NCBI GenBank assembly: GCA_000697665.1
Contig: KL197722.1
Coordinates: 619,838-680,339 of the forward strand
DNA: 60,502 bases
From: Jaapia argillacea MUCL 33604
Lineage: Eukaryota > Basidiomycota > Agaricomycetes > Jaapiales > Jaapiaceae
Reading direction: 5' to 3'
Part shown: positions 12,405-23,468 of the stretch, piece by piece
Numbering within the stretch: position 1 is the stretch's first letter
Layout: every line of letters begins with the position of its first letter
Program-made: the position numbers and the translations under genes
Notes under the pieces: model-generated
Told to the model about the DNA's origin: nothing
The model's database searches: none
Seen by the model: only the letters and a program-made list of their open reading frames with translations

Positions 12405-14633
12405 ATGTGGAATACTCCAGTTGGCATTTGGTCATCGATGTCCAGCACCACCCCACAAGGAGAAGGTGATATTGATGATGGTTGGGAAGTCGTTCACAAA
12501 GGAGCTTGGTGGTCCACCTCATATCGTTCCATTGCCTGGCCCCCTCCCGAAGGCCTCAAACGTCTCATCTCTCAATCTCGAGCTGCCTACTCGAAGCTTT
12601 CATTGTTGCTTTCGCCTCGCCAGAAACACGAGGATCCTGACACTGAGACTGACAGAGAGACCGCCACTCGCCATATGGACAAGGAACAGGAGGTTGCTGT
12701 TGACTTGGAGCTGAACAAAGATTTGGTTGGTGTGAAGGACGCTGAACAAGTTCTCAAGTTATACGAGGCGATTGTAGGCTTTTACGACATCGATGACGAC
12801 GAGTCTGTCGCCGTGGATGCTGAGCCGCACAGCGTCCGCGCATCCTTCGAAGACGAGATTGAGGCCGTTGACCCCTCTGTCCTCAGAAAGCGTTGGGTGG
12901 AGCAAGTTGACGAAGCTCTAGGTGGCATACTCACGCTCTTATTCGAGGACCAACTCCCCATCCCCCCCTCTGAGGATACGGTGGAAGAGACTCTCAGGAA
13001 CAGTTCATTCTCGTCTCTATGGGATCTTAGCCTTACACCACCTTCAAGCCCACGACAATCCCCTTCACGCACGAAGTGGCAAGACCTCAGCTCGAGTTCA
13101 ACGTCACTGGATTCACCTTCATCCATTATTGACCTCACCGACTCCTCAGATACTTCCATCGACTCGTTGCCACCTCGCACTCCACCACAGAGGAAGCTAT
13201 ATGCGGATATTGTTGTGGACTTGGCTGAAGAAGCTCGTGCGGCTTATCATAAGCGGAGAGGGATACGCATATTCACACCCTCACCCCCTAAGCCTCTGAA
13301 CGCATCTGCGTCCTCGTTCGTCCCAGCATCCTCGACACCTTTCACTTTCTCCTTCCCCACGCTGAACGATCCCCCGTCTCCATCATGGCCGTCGTCCACA
13401 TCTCCCAGTCCGTCGTCCCTCAACGACTTCCACTTCCCGTCCTTAACGCCATCTACCTCCGCATCTAGATCGAACAAGGATTCGAGCTCTAGCTCCAGCT
13501 CAACTCGCGCTTCCTCCCTACCCCCGACGCTGCAGAAAGATGAGAACGGGTTTTACACCCAAGTACCCATAGCCACTTCATCTACATCTCTTCCCACTGC
13601 TGCCTCATCGGAAGCTTCACCCAAACGACATGCATCTCTCTCGTCGTTCCCTTCCTTCCTGATGGACGAGGTCGACAAGACCCCCAAGAAGTCGTTGAGG
13701 ACAAGGGATCTTGTCGATCAGATGAAGTCTACGCCTGCAAAGGGAGGGAGGTCGAGGAAGTCGAGAAACAAGTCATTGCAGATTGATCTTGATGATCCCA
13801 TCGAGGTGGTTTTTACGGGCGATGAAGATGGCGAGGTGGTTGTCGATGTCGATGGTGACGGGTGGATTCGAGAGAGGGGTGATGATGCGGATGGGAAGAC
13901 GAAGAGAACAAGGGAGTTGGTTGCTGCATTGGGTGCCAAGAGTAAAGGCGGTTCGGCGGTGAAGGGTACGAGCGAGAAGAAGGATAAAGCGACGTTGATG
14001 AAGAAGGGTTCGTCGAGTAAAGATGGTGATTCGGGTCTCCCAAAGCCTTCGGCGCGTGCTCGATCGCCGAAGAAACCTCCTCTAGCGTCACACGGTTCGG
14101 GATCAGGATCAGATAAACACACCAAGCCTACTCATACGAAACGTGATTCAACGATCAAGGAGGACGGATGGATCGACGGACCTTCAATTCCTCATGCTCA
14201 GCCTTCCCATCGAACTCCCAACGTCAATTATCCTCACCCTCGCCATCAGAGCACCGCTTCCATGTCCTCCATCCCCTCCACCCCAGCATCAGCTATAGCC
14301 ACTTTTGCCCCTCCGGTCTCTGTCCCTGTTCCAGTTCCTCTCATGCTAGTCCCCCCTCCATATTTCCCTGGTATCCCTCCTCCGCCAGGTTTCAGTCCTT
14401 ATTCACACCCGCCTCCCCCACCTCATCCTCACTTTGGACCTCCGGGCGCATATATCCAGCCACCCCCTTCGATGTACATGGGCGTATATCCCAGTGGTCC
14501 CTTCGCTTCGCCCTTAAGCCCGCAGTATAATGGTTTGGGCGCGGCGGGAGCTGGGAACCTTTACAGTGATATGTCTTCGTTGTCGTCGAAAGTCATCACG
14601 GGTGCTGCTGGGATAAGGCACGTTCCATGGTAG
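12405..14633 (+). CDS. Long disordered Ser/Pro-rich protein, unknown
   Basis: Single open frame of 742 codons from the first ATG (12405); ATG 12438 is an alternative start. The N-terminal about 180 residues are acidic and partly helical (DAEQVLKLYEAIVGFYDIDDDES; RKRWVEQVDEALGGILTLLF), the only candidate folded part. The remainder is low complexity: Ser/Pro-rich (about 200-400), a Lys/Arg/Ser-rich basic tract (about 430-600) and a Pro/Gly/Tyr-rich tail (PGIPPPPGFSPYSHPPPPPH). No known domain was recognised. It starts about 490 bp after the E1 stop on the same strand. The unbroken frame over 2.2 kb argues that it is real; an extra 5' exon cannot be excluded. Confidence 0.7.
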   Translation: MWNTPVGIWSSMSSTTPQGEGDIDDGWEVVHKGAWWSTSYRSIAWPPPEGLKRLISQSRAAYSKLSLLLSPRQKHEDPDTETDRETATRHMDKEQEVAVDLELNKDLVGVKDAEQVLKLYEAIVGFYDIDDDESVAVDAEPHSVRASFEDEIEAVDPSVLRKRWVEQVDEALGGILTLLFEDQLPIPPSEDTVEETLRNSSFSSLWDLSLTPPSSPRQSPSRTKWQDLSSSSTSLDSPSSIIDLTDSSDTSIDSLPPRTPPQRKLYADIVVDLAEEARAAYHKRRGIRIFTPSPPKPLNASASSFVPASSTPFTFSFPTLNDPPSPSWPSSTSPSPSSLNDFHFPSLTPSTSASRSNKDSSSSSSSTRASSLPPTLQKDENGFYTQVPIATSSTSLPTAASSEASPKRHASLSSFPSFLMDEVDKTPKKSLRTRDLVDQMKSTPAKGGRSRKSRNKSLQIDLDDPIEVVFTGDEDGEVVVDVDGDGWIRERGDDADGKTKRTRELVAALGAKSKGGSAVKGTSEKKDKATLMKKGSSSKDGDSGLPKPSARARSPKKPPLASHGSGSGSDKHTKPTHTKRDSTIKEDGWIDGPSIPHAQPSHRTPNVNYPHPRHQSTASMSSIPSTPASAIATFAPPVSVPVPVPLMLVPPPYFPGIPPPPGFSPYSHPPPPPHPHFGPPGAYIQPPPSMYMGVYPSGPFASPLSPQYNGLGAAGAGNLYSDMSSLSSKVITGAAGIRHVPW

Positions 14634-15336
14634 GCGATGATCGAATCGTGTACGATGGGGATAGGGATGGGTGATGGGTGTGATATGATGATGAGACCAA
14701 GATATGATTCTCTTTTTTTTTGTACAACAACGGCATTTGGGAAGAGTCCTTCTCCTGCTGTATAGTTGATCGTTCTATTTTTCACACGTTCTTCAAATTC
14801 CTTTTGACTGTGGATGCGGGGTATCATGTTGATCATACGTATGCGACATACGGACCTTTGTTGTTATTTCTTTTTGTCGTCTGTTGTCATATTAGTATGT
14901 AGTGTAAGTAGGTAGTCAGTAGGTAGCGCGTTATCCTTTCTTGCCCACCACGTTTTTCGTTCTGCTTTCGTATTCTTGGTTTTTTTTTATGGAGCTACAT
15001 CACTTTTATGCACCACAAGTACTTGTCACGAATACAAAAACTTTATACAGTGATGGGTTCGGTGGGCGCAAACTGGAGGCGGGGTGCCCATACAGCCGAC
15101 CAGCAATCATCTGAAAGCCATATGTACGATGAGATCTATGAGAAAGTTGATGCCTTGTGGTGGGGGGTGAGGGAAGGAAGGGCCTGGGCTGACCATCTCG
15201 CATGAGGGTAAGTTATTCATCCTACAGACATGGAGCGAATAAGAGTCCGATAAATACTTTGCCACCAGATAAGTTAAGGTAGGATAGACTAATAGGCCAT
15301 AGACGATTAAAGTCAAGGCAGCTTGTCACGATGTAG
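14634..15336. other. Intergenic between convergent genes
   Basis: Holds the 3' flanks of the disordered-protein gene (+) and the membrane-protein gene (-). T-rich runs occur at 14709-14718 and 14980-14988. Only short overlapping ORFs are present, none convincing. Confidence 0.4.
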
Positions 15337-16705
15337 TCAAGTCGTCGTATTGGGCGGAGATGGGATCCTGGTCATGGATGGCTGACCGGGATTGGAGGGA
15401 GAATCAAAAGCGGAGTACCCTAAGGCGTTGGTTCCCCTGAGAGTGGTAGATGAACCGTGGTTGTCCTGAGACGATACATAAACACCGCTTGCGCACGTCT
15501 GCGCTGTCGCGGGACCGCGGCGACTACTAGGCCTTGAACTGTTCTCAGCCGGCGAGGTGGATGATTGATCATCTGCAGATGACTGGGTGGATGCATCTGA
15601 GACGGGGGAGGATTCTGGTGATGACGGACTTGATGGTGGCTGTGGAGTAGGTATGGTCGGGGAAGTGTGAGAAGTTGAGGTGGGTGGGATAGTGGAATTG
15701 GGCGGTACTGTGGAATTGGATGGGCTAGTGGATATGGATGTGGCCGGTGGGTAGGAATGCGGGGAGGGAGTGGGTGAGCCGCCATCGGCAGAGGAAGATG
15801 CAGCTTGTCCCGGCGGTGGCGTAGAAGATACAGGTGTTAGTGAGTTGGGGGAGGGTTGGCCTTGTTCGACATCTCTAGTTTCGCTGTTATATACATCAAT
15901 CACTCCGATCCGCGACACAGATGAAGACAAGTCACCTATTCTCTCGCAAGACCCAAAAGAGGACTATGAAAATTGTCACCGTAAAAACGGCGGCACAAAT
16001 TATAGCCACAATCCAGAAATTTTTTGTCAGTGGAGATGCTTGAGTGTTGCTATCAGTCTCAAGCCAGACTAACGGCCCAAGCATTCCAGCCATCCCCATG
16101 TAGACCACGAACCCAGCGTATGACACTAGTGTATCCTGACGACGATGCACTTTCTGAGGTCGGGGGTCGGACAAATTACGAACTGTCCAGTCGCTGAAGG
16201 TGTACTGGCAGAAAGCGATGAACCCGATGGCGACGGCGAATACCACCATAGGTACGGAAATCATGGTGAGATTTCCTCGGGTTGCAGAGAAGACGGTCGT
16301 GAACGTGATGCTAAATCCGAGAATTGCAATGCCCATTAGTAAATTCTCCCTACTGGAATTGCGCGAGCTCCAAGCCTGGTGGTTCGACGTCAAGGACTCG
16401 GTTAGCTCGTTGTGAGGCTGGAGGGAGGATCAAAACTCACTTTCATCCACCCATCCACAAGGTGATAATACCTGGGATGATAGGAGAGAAGCTGAGGTAG
16501 AGTCTGGGTGTTCTCGTAAAGTTGTACTCGGGTGAAATCATCGAACGCCCTTTCAAGCTGTGGGATGTTCGCACATATTTTTAACAGCTGCTGGTCAGAA
16601 ATTACTTACGGCTTCATCAACCGTCTTCTCGTCCTCTATGATTTCCTTGTACTTTTGATACTTTTCTCCAAGTGACGTGAACCTGGACAGCAGTTGTTCA
16701 GTCAT
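15337..16705 (-). CDS. Four-helix membrane protein with Ser/Pro-rich tail
   Basis: Function unknown. Exons on the minus strand: 16705-16610, 16557-16441, 16405-15936, 15883-15337 (1230 nt, 409 aa). The introns are 52 bp, a very short 35 bp (44 bp if the acceptor is at 16397) and 52 bp; all keep phase. The start MTEQLLSRFTSLGEKYQ is tentative. The N-terminal about 80 residues are charged and helical. Four hydrophobic segments follow (LLMGIAILGFSITFTTV, PMVVFAVAIGFIAFCQY, YAGFVVYMGMAGMLGPLVW, IVAIICAAVFTVTIFIVLF), then a Ser/Pro/Thr-rich cytosolic-type tail of about 180 residues. Coding-like text continues upstream (16.75-17.45 kb), so the N terminus may be longer. Confidence 0.65.
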
Positions 16706-17480
16706 AGCGCTGGAGGAAGCGAATAAGCTGACTCCTCGAAACTATCGCCACGCGATGCAAGGTCAGGGGTTGATTCGGGTAGTAGAGCTCTCCTGTCCTT
16801 CTCAAGTTTATCGCGCTGGGAGAGGTATTGGTAAGTTGGAGAGAGAGAGAGATGCCATAGTAGGAACATATACCGTGGCAAGGAGCATCAGAATCTCTAT
16901 CGACACCGTCTTCACCATAGAAGGGGAAGCAGGATTGGAAGCGCAGAGTCGGAGATCATTTAGAGTCGGTGGAGGGATATCCGAATCGAATTGCATAACT
17001 TTGGAGGGCTTGGAGAGACGGAAGTGCAGGTTTGCTTAGCACTGAGGCTAACGCGATTGCAGCGAGCATTGGACAGATATAGTCGGAAGCATGATCCAAA
17101 TGAGCGGTGCACTGATAACGGGGATTGCTCGGACGAGTTATTATGGGTGATGGCAGTGGTGATTGGTGGGATAGGAATCATGTTAGCAATCTTGCAGGGA
17201 CTTACAACAATCAGACATATGATGTCCTGTACAGCATTGACGCGTGTGCGAGTGTATTTGCGAATTTACGAAGCGTCGAGTTAGCACAGGCAGAAACTTG
17301 GCCCATGCAGCCGACCAGCATCCGCCTTGAACTTCGAGGACTCTTCGCGATCAAGAACTCGGTCGTACTCGATGAGGTCGATCAAGCCGTTGGTGCTTCG
17401 TGTTGGTGAAGGGATAGGGGGGCCAACATGCTCAGTCTGCGGATGGTCGTTTGAATGGTTTAATCTGATCGCCGATTTCT
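16706..17480 (-). other. Coding-like but frame-broken region upstream of the membrane gene
   Basis: Minus-strand segments look protein-like in changing frames: MCKPRNLSVPNSNTEIGD (about 17520-17470), STNGLIDLIEYDRVLDREES (about 17395-17340), and DKLEKDRRALLPESTPDLAS (about 16810-16750) directly before MTEQLL. No GT..AG set joining them in phase to the exon at 16705 was found. They may be upstream exons with frameshifts, or a decayed N-terminal half of the same gene. Confidence 0.3.
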
Positions 17481-17581
17481 GTATTTGAGTTTGGTACAGA
17501 CAAGTTGCGCGGTTTGCACATCGTGAGCTCGATTGGCTCTACACAACAATGTAGAGACTGGGGAGTCTGTCCGGCATCCGT

Positions 17582-18616
17582 TCAGCTACGGTATGCTGTC
17601 CAGTCCTCCATAATCACTGCGAGTACAGGTCGTGGAGGGACATATTCCTCTTGTTCCTCGTCGTCACTTTCTTCATCACTTTCGTCATCTGAAAACGGGT
17701 CCTTGCAGATCAGATACTCCGTATTCGCCAGCTCCGGGCTCCTCCATTCAAAGAAACATTCTGCTTCGAATCCACCGTAGCTAAATTCCACCCAAGTGTG
17801 AATCTGCCCCCTCGCCTTCCCTTCTAGAATCATAAAGTACCGCCCGTAAGGGCGTCCCGGCTCGTGAATGAAGTTGGCTGCCAAGTCAAGGACACGGAGA
17901 GTGAGTGTCGATTCTTTGCTGTTGCGAACCCATACCCCAGTTGGGGGTTTCCCGGTTTGGAGAGGCGGGTGAAACTCCGTGTATGATTGAAGGAGACGGA
18001 GTGTTTGCCTTCGCTGAGTTCCGAGCTCATCGTCATAGTCCAGATCGAATATCATGTCCCCCCACTCCTCCTCCTCATCGTCGAACTCCTTCCCCTCATG
18101 GATCTGGTCGAGCAGAGGCGCGGAAACGATCAGTTGTTGCGTACAACATTCGTCGTCCTTGCAAGAACACGGCATAGGAGAGCCGCGTCGCGCAGGACGT
18201 CGGTCGCAGGTACAACCAGTCGTCGGGTCGTCAAAGAACCGCACGGCGTGGGGCCAATTCATACCGCGGGGAGGGAACACCCAAGGCCATTCCGTCAGGA
18301 CGATGCGGTACTCGTCAGGGATCCGGATGGAATATGTCCTCTCGATGTATTCCGTGTATGAGCGCCGAGTTTCTAGACTCAATGGAAGAGGGTGGCGTTT
18401 GGGTCCGAGGAACGATGAGGGTAGTTGCCCATGATTGTCCTCCCAGGGTAGATACGCCAGCTGAAACAAACGACGTCGCAGTGGATTTGTTATACTAGTG
18501 GGCACGAGGGATCGCCACACTGAATTGACTTGGTGGGCGGATAGAAGGACGTTCAATGGTGGGAAGCTGAGGATGATCCCGTGAATTTCTGTGGGAAGCG
18601 CCGTAATCGCCGTCAT
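17582..18616 (-). CDS. F-box protein, tandem paralog 1
   Basis: Single-exon ORF of 344 aa. Residues about 5-45 form an F-box-like helix set (ALPTEIHGIILSFPPLNVLL..QVNSVWRSLVP), the part that would bind Skp1 in an SCF ubiquitin ligase. The rest is a substrate-side domain shared with the next gene: IPDEYRIVLTEWPWVFPPRGMNWP, a Cys-rich CTCDRRPARR..CSCKDDE patch, YFMILEGKARGQIHTWVEF, and an acidic C-terminal tract (DDESDEESDDEEQEEY). It lies about 340 bp from paralog 2 on the same strand, pointing to local duplication. The substrate is unknown. Confidence 0.8.
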   Translation of the reverse strand: MTAITALPTEIHGIILSFPPLNVLLSAHQVNSVWRSLVPTSITNPLRRRLFQLAYLPWEDNHGQLPSSFLGPKRHPLPLSLETRRSYTEYIERTYSIRIPDEYRIVLTEWPWVFPPRGMNWPHAVRFFDDPTTGCTCDRRPARRGSPMPCSCKDDECCTQQLIVSAPLLDQIHEGKEFDDEEEEWGDMIFDLDYDDELGTQRRQTLRLLQSYTEFHPPLQTGKPPTGVWVRNSKESTLTLRVLDLAANFIHEPGRPYGRYFMILEGKARGQIHTWVEFSYGGFEAECFFEWRSPELANTEYLICKDPFSDDESDEESDDEEQEEYVPPRPVLAVIMEDWTAYRS

Positions 18617-18959
18617 GTTTAGCTGGACACGTCTCCCTGGCGCGGAGAACGATGGGAGACGATGTTCGGAATGCCTTCCAGTGGATCGTGAAAGTTTTGG
18701 TAAATGTTGGGTAAAATTCCAAGTCGCACGGTGGTCGCTGCCAATGGAGGTCTACCGAGACCACTTGCTGGACCACATCCCGGACCGCCTCCTGGACGAC
18801 ACCTACTCCAAGTTGGCACTTCGGATTTGCTCTTTTTCCTCCTGCTCTATTCTCAATAGATGAATCTGCCAAATTCATCGACGGTTTTCCCAACAAGACC
18901 GACCAGCAGTTTCTCCTGCACCGATCACTGGCAACCGAACGGCGTGAAACGTGAGCCTA

Positions 18960-19910
18960 TCAGCGAATGCCATTCAAAATTTGCCTGGCATCATCTCCCA
19001 TCTCCCCATCCTTCCACTCAAAGAAAGATTCCGCAATAAACCCATCATAGTCTTGATACTCCGACCAAGCATGGATCTGCCCACGAGCCTTTCCTTCCAG
19101 TATCATATAGGTCCTACCAAGGTGATACCCCACTCCCATTGGATTGGAGTCATCAACGAGCAGCGCCGACAGGTCCAGGGCGAGGGGGCCGAGGCGTGAA
19201 CATGTCATCCGACGATCCCACGGACCGTCTCCATATCGTTCATCATGCCAGGGGCCAGAGGTTGTAGAGTACGGGTATGATTTGATGAGTTCGATTAGTC
19301 TCTTTGTATCGTCAATTGACAGGTATCTCCCACTAGGCAAATCGAAGGTTAAGTCCCAATTGTCGTCGAAGAGATCAAACTCTTCGCCCTCAAATATCTT
19401 GTCAAGTAGTCGATTCGATGCTTCAACCCAGCGTCGACTGACTTCGCGGTCCTGACAGGAACAATTAAAATCCCAGTAACGCCGGAATCGATGGCGCCGC
19501 GGCCGGCGGTCACAACTGCAACCTTTGTCAGGATCCGCAAAGAATCGCAGGGCGTCAGGCCACGTCATACGTGGAGGTGGGTGCGCAAAAGGCCACTCGG
19601 TCAACACCAGACGGTATTCGTAAGGGATCTCGATGCGATGTTTCGTTTCGATGTATTCGACGTAGGCATTTCGGACCGACAAGTTTATTGGCTGAGGGTA
19701 CGGGTCGTGCTGATGGGGTTTGAAAGCGACGTTGAGCAAGTGCTGACGGTGAGGATCGGTGATGTGTGGGATGACGGTTCGCCATAATGAACAAACCCAA
19801 TAAGCTGATAGGAGGTCTGGGAAGGGGAGATAGAGGAGGATGGCTCCGTGAAGCTCTACTGGCAAAGCTGCGATGCTGGGCCCATGTTCGATTGTTTGAG
19901 TGGTGCTCAT
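18960..19910 (-). CDS. F-box protein, tandem paralog 2
   Basis: 316 aa from ATG 19910 (MSTTQTIEHGPSIAALPVEL); the frame is open 24 codons further upstream without an ATG. It has an F-box-like N terminus (LPVELHGAILLYLPFPDLLSAYWVCSLWRTV) and the same downstream layout as its neighbour: EIPYEYRLVLTEWPFAHPPPRMTWPDALRFF, CSCDRRPRRHR..CSCQDRE, YMILEGKARGQIHAWSEY. It has no acidic tail. A broken third copy with its promoter region is at 28.43-28.95 kb, which indicates that this gene was inside a duplicated segment. Confidence 0.8.
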   Translation of the reverse strand: MSTTQTIEHGPSIAALPVELHGAILLYLPFPDLLSAYWVCSLWRTVIPHITDPHRQHLLNVAFKPHQHDPYPQPINLSVRNAYVEYIETKHRIEIPYEYRLVLTEWPFAHPPPRMTWPDALRFFADPDKGCSCDRRPRRHRFRRYWDFNCSCQDREVSRRWVEASNRLLDKIFEGEEFDLFDDNWDLTFDLPSGRYLSIDDTKRLIELIKSYPYSTTSGPWHDERYGDGPWDRRMTCSRLGPLALDLSALLVDDSNPMGVGYHLGRTYMILEGKARGQIHAWSEYQDYDGFIAESFFEWKDGEMGDDARQILNGIR

Positions 19911-20469
19911 GGAACGCTGGGAAACGAGGGAGAATGAGTGATCACATCGATATGAGGGGTGAAGACGGGTCCTCCAACTCACATATTGTCATTCACAGCC
20001 TACGTGAATATAAGTCGACGTGATATCCAACGGAATCAATCAAAGGACTTCAATAGTCAGGCGGGGATTGTGAGGTTGTCGCAAAGGGAGGCTGACGCAA
20101 CCCCCGGACTTGGGTTTTAAACGATACTAAACAACCAGCTAAAATTAACCAGGCGAATCCTGATGCAACGGCATGGTTCACGGGAAACACAGTGGACATG
20201 CACGACTTCGAATTGAGCGTAAACCCATGCCGGTGGCTACGACAACGTCGCCGAATTTGCCAGGGTCCTCATCGTCGACAGGACATTTGCTCTGAAATTT
20301 TCTAACCATCACCAGTCCTGTATGAAAAACAAGGAAATTCAGAAATCTGCCTTTCCACTAGACGTAGGTACAATAAATATGTAAACGAAATTTACACTAT
20401 CGTGAAAACATTGGACCATACAGACCGTTCTGCCTGGAAGTGTAGTTACTTGTCTTCTCTCGATCCACC
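19911..20469. other. Upstream region of F-box paralog 2
   Basis: No ORF of note. The first about 170 bp are recognisably repeated, inverted, upstream of the F-box relic at 28.6 kb (shared words GTCCTTTGATTG and CCTCATAxCxATGTGATCACT). The promoter was therefore copied with the gene. Confidence 0.45.
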
Positions 20470-20496
20470 ACACCACCACCACCACCACCACCACCC
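20470..20496. repeat. CAC trinucleotide microsatellite
   Basis: A run of ACC/CAC triplets (CACCACCACCACCACC..) lies just past the stop of the Sld7-like gene, in its 3' flank. Short and not coding in that gene. Confidence 0.8.
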
Positions 20497-20500
20497 ATCA

Positions 20501-21965
20501 TCAACTCCCCGGACGGCGAGGATGTCCCGGGTCGGGAAAATACATCCCAACATGAATCCCTATCAACCTGTCAACCTCTGGTGGATTAACTGGTCGCACT
20601 TTCATTTGTCTTCGCTGCAATGAAAAGGGGGCAGGTGAGTTCGAGGCGGGGGGTGAGGTTTAATGGAAGACGGAGGAGGAGATGGGGAAAGAAAATTGCA
20701 GGAGGAAGGGAAAGCAAGGGTGAGCAAAGGAGATGGAATGTGACGAACCAAAGCGAAGCCAACCCCCCGGTACGTCCAACCAAACACCTCCTTGAACTCT
20801 TCATGTCCCTTATCCACACCTTTTGTAGAAAGAAACGCGACAGTCGCTGATTTGATAGTCTGTCGTGTCAATCAGGGTCACGACTTATCAAATGGATGTC
20901 CCAGTAACTGTGAGGAGGGAACTTACCAATTTGTTGACCTTTTCTACATCTCCACTCGTTTCCTGGTCATCAATCGCATCGACGAGAGCCATTTCTTTCC
21001 CTTTCCCCTTTGTCCGATCAGGTACTCTGGGCACTTTGAATGCCTCACTTCCATCAGGAGTGTCATCGAATACCCCGCACTCGTTGTCTACAGCAGAGTT
21101 AACCCCTCCGACTAACTTTCTCTTCTTCGCTCTTTTCGACCCTTCCTCGACCCCGCCCAAACTCAGCAGCGGCCTCTTTGGTAGGAAGAGAGGAGGGACG
21201 CGTGGAGTTGGATCATCTGGTCTTGGTCTGGGTGGTTTGAGCGCGGATGGCGGATGGGGTAGTATGCGTGAGACGCGGATTGTTAGTTTCTGAGAATTGG
21301 GGGCTCCAGATCCCTCAGATGATGGTAGAGAATCAGCAGAATGGAGAGAGGAACAGAGTTGGCCGTAAATGAGAATTTCTGACTTGTCAGCGGCATTGGT
21401 ATTATTCCCTTCGGACTCAAGATCGTCACCAAGACGGACCCGGAGCCCGTATTCCGTCCTCCCATCCGGGGAAAGGGTCGGTAAAAGACAGAAGAGGTTG
21501 TCAAAGTAGATGCGAGTCAGGAGAGACTCTGGGTGGATGTACCTATTCCCCAAAGGGTTACCCCACTCATAAGTAAATAAACGCTTCAGATTAAGCTCGG
21601 AACGGGACACACATAACGACCTCCCCGCCAGTGCCCACATCGATCCAAGATTCCTTCACTTTCACAACACCGCCAAACTTCAAATTCGGCCGACCACGCA
21701 TGCTTTCTAGCGCCAATGCCAGAGGATTCTCCAGAATCGCGATCCCATGGCGAGGACTGTTCAAATTATTCGAGAGAACAGGTGGTTGAGTTAGCAGAAA
21801 GGCAAGGCCATCGAGGACGAGATGAGAGTCGGGAAGAGAAAGAGAACCGCGATAGAGGAGACGATGTGTTGTGTTGGATGTTGAAGGTGTTCGTGTGTGC
21901 TTGGAGAATGGCGTCGTTGGTTGATCCCGTATACTCGTCGCAAATCCGGAAGCGACAGCAGTCAT
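20501..21965 (-). CDS. Sld7-like replication-initiation factor
   Basis: Four exons on the minus strand: 21965-21613, 21542-20927, 20859-20749, 20614-20501 (1194 nt, 397 aa), with introns of 70, 67 and 134 bp, all GT..AG and in phase. The N-terminal segment RLLYRGSLSLPDSHLVLDGLAF, the middle ESLLTRIYFDNLFCLLP, and the C-terminal helical stretch GHEEFKEVFGWTYRGVGFAL then RRQMKVRPVNPPEVDRLIGI match what I know of basidiomycete proteins annotated with the Sld7 C-terminal domain. Sld7 partners Sld3 in loading Cdc45 at origins in yeast. The middle about 150 residues are disordered with a basic patch (KRAKKRK). The assignment rests on pattern memory, not a search. Confidence 0.72.
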
Positions 21966-22260
21966 CGTTGCCGTCGAGTTTGGGTGTCACTTGTGTGACG
22001 AACGCGTGACCGTACGTGAACGCGTTGTATGGCCATGTTTGTCTGTGGCAGACAATATCGACGTTCCGTGGGCGTACAGTACTTATTAGTACTGTACTGG
22101 CTTCGATATCGTTATCGAACGTTCATCGAGGGGTGGTTGGGATCTCAACGGGGGAGGGAAGGCATAAACATAACCATATTTGAGCATAGGAAAAAATAAT
22201 GAGACATAAGACAACACGTAGACTACTAAGTGGCCCATCCACAATTGCCTCTCCGAGGAA

Positions 22261-23468
22261 TTACCAACCCCGCCTCCCCATTCCCCTCCTCTCATCAACT
22301 TCAGAAACTACCAAAACCTCCCTCGTAACATAAATCTCCAACCTCCCCACATCCTCCTGCTCCCTCTCTCCCTGAATCCTCTCATCCAAATCTAATTCAA
22401 AAGCAAGGTGCCTCGTAACGAAGTTAAGTGCCTGTTGGATTGGACTTTGAGAACGGGAGGGAGGGAGAGGTGTGGAGATAGGGCTTGTGGGTCGTGAGAA
22501 TGGCGTTGGATGCATAGGAAAGGTGAATGGCTTGGGATCGTTGTCAGTGAAAAAGGAGAAGGGAGTCGGTTCGCTAGGAAGCGTAAATGGCATCGGATTG
22601 GTGGCTCGGAGGATCGGACTGGATGGACGCGAAGGGATAGGGGAGGAGGAGCGGGACAGCGGGTTTATCACCCGCGTAAAGGTGTTCCAAATACCACCAC
22701 CATTACCACCATTTCCTGCGAATTTTTGAGCAATGGGGATTGGCCGGAGGATAGTACGCGTCGTAGTATACTCTGAGCCATAATACGTCGATATATGTGC
22801 GGATTGGGTTGGCGATGGACTATCTTCATCAAAATCAAGGAATGATGAAAGACCAGAGTATTCAGATTCCGGGCTGGTCGAGGTTGACGACGTGGTCGAG
22901 TCTGAGACGGCGGAGTCTGCAGTAGCTCTGGTTGATTCGTATAAGGGAATGGCAGAAGAGTTCAACGACGGTGGGAGGAGAGTTTCCTGCAAGGATAAAG
23001 GAGCAAACTGGCCAGCGAAATCGTCCTTGCGAGGTGTACGATCAAAAGAGGGGGATCGGACGTGGGAGATGGGGGGTGACGCTAAGGAGAACGGGTGGGA
23101 CGAGGGAGAAGAAGGTCGTGAAAAGTTGGTGTTCAAGGGAGCAAGCGAAGGCTATGGCAAAATCAATGTTAAGATCTCGCGACGAAAGGCGGTGCTTTAG
23201 GTGGAGCTTACACGACGCTTAGCACCACTTCCTTGTCTCGGAGCGTCCAGCGCTGAGACAACCGGAACAGGGGTCGCCAAAAAATGCACCTCATTGCCAG
23301 GATAGAATTCCGGCTCGCGGAAGGGGAACTTGGAGGCTTTGATATCGACTGAGGAAGGGATTCGGGAGATAGTCTAGAACATACAAAGTGTGTGAGTATG
23401 AGGGAGGGAGAAGTCGGCGCTCGACTCACGGAAGCTTTCCTCTGCAAGTCAAAACGTTGGGTATCCAT
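22261..23468 (-). CDS. Ser/Pro-rich hypothetical protein ('gene G')
   Basis: Three exons on the minus strand: 23468-23430, 23373-23212, 23151-22261 (363 aa), with introns of 56 and 60 bp. After a short conserved-looking N terminus (DLQRKASTISRIPSSVDIK..FREPEFYPGNEVHFLATP) comes a long Ser/Thr/Pro-rich part, repeated SEPTPFSFF / MHPTPFSRP-like units, and a C-terminal helical segment (QQALNFVTRHLAFELDLDER). No domain was recognised. A broken copy with 3' flank lies at 41.83-42.56 kb in the same orientation. This copy is intact, so it is taken as the source. Confidence 0.65.

Noticed and set aside
13247-14125. Long minus-strand ORFs inside the disordered-protein gene
   Set aside because: Shadows created by Ser/Asp/Lys-rich codon composition of the plus-strand gene.
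15008-15205. Small plus-strand ORF (65 codons)
   Set aside because: Lies in the shared 3' flank, has no motif and no repeat or splice support.
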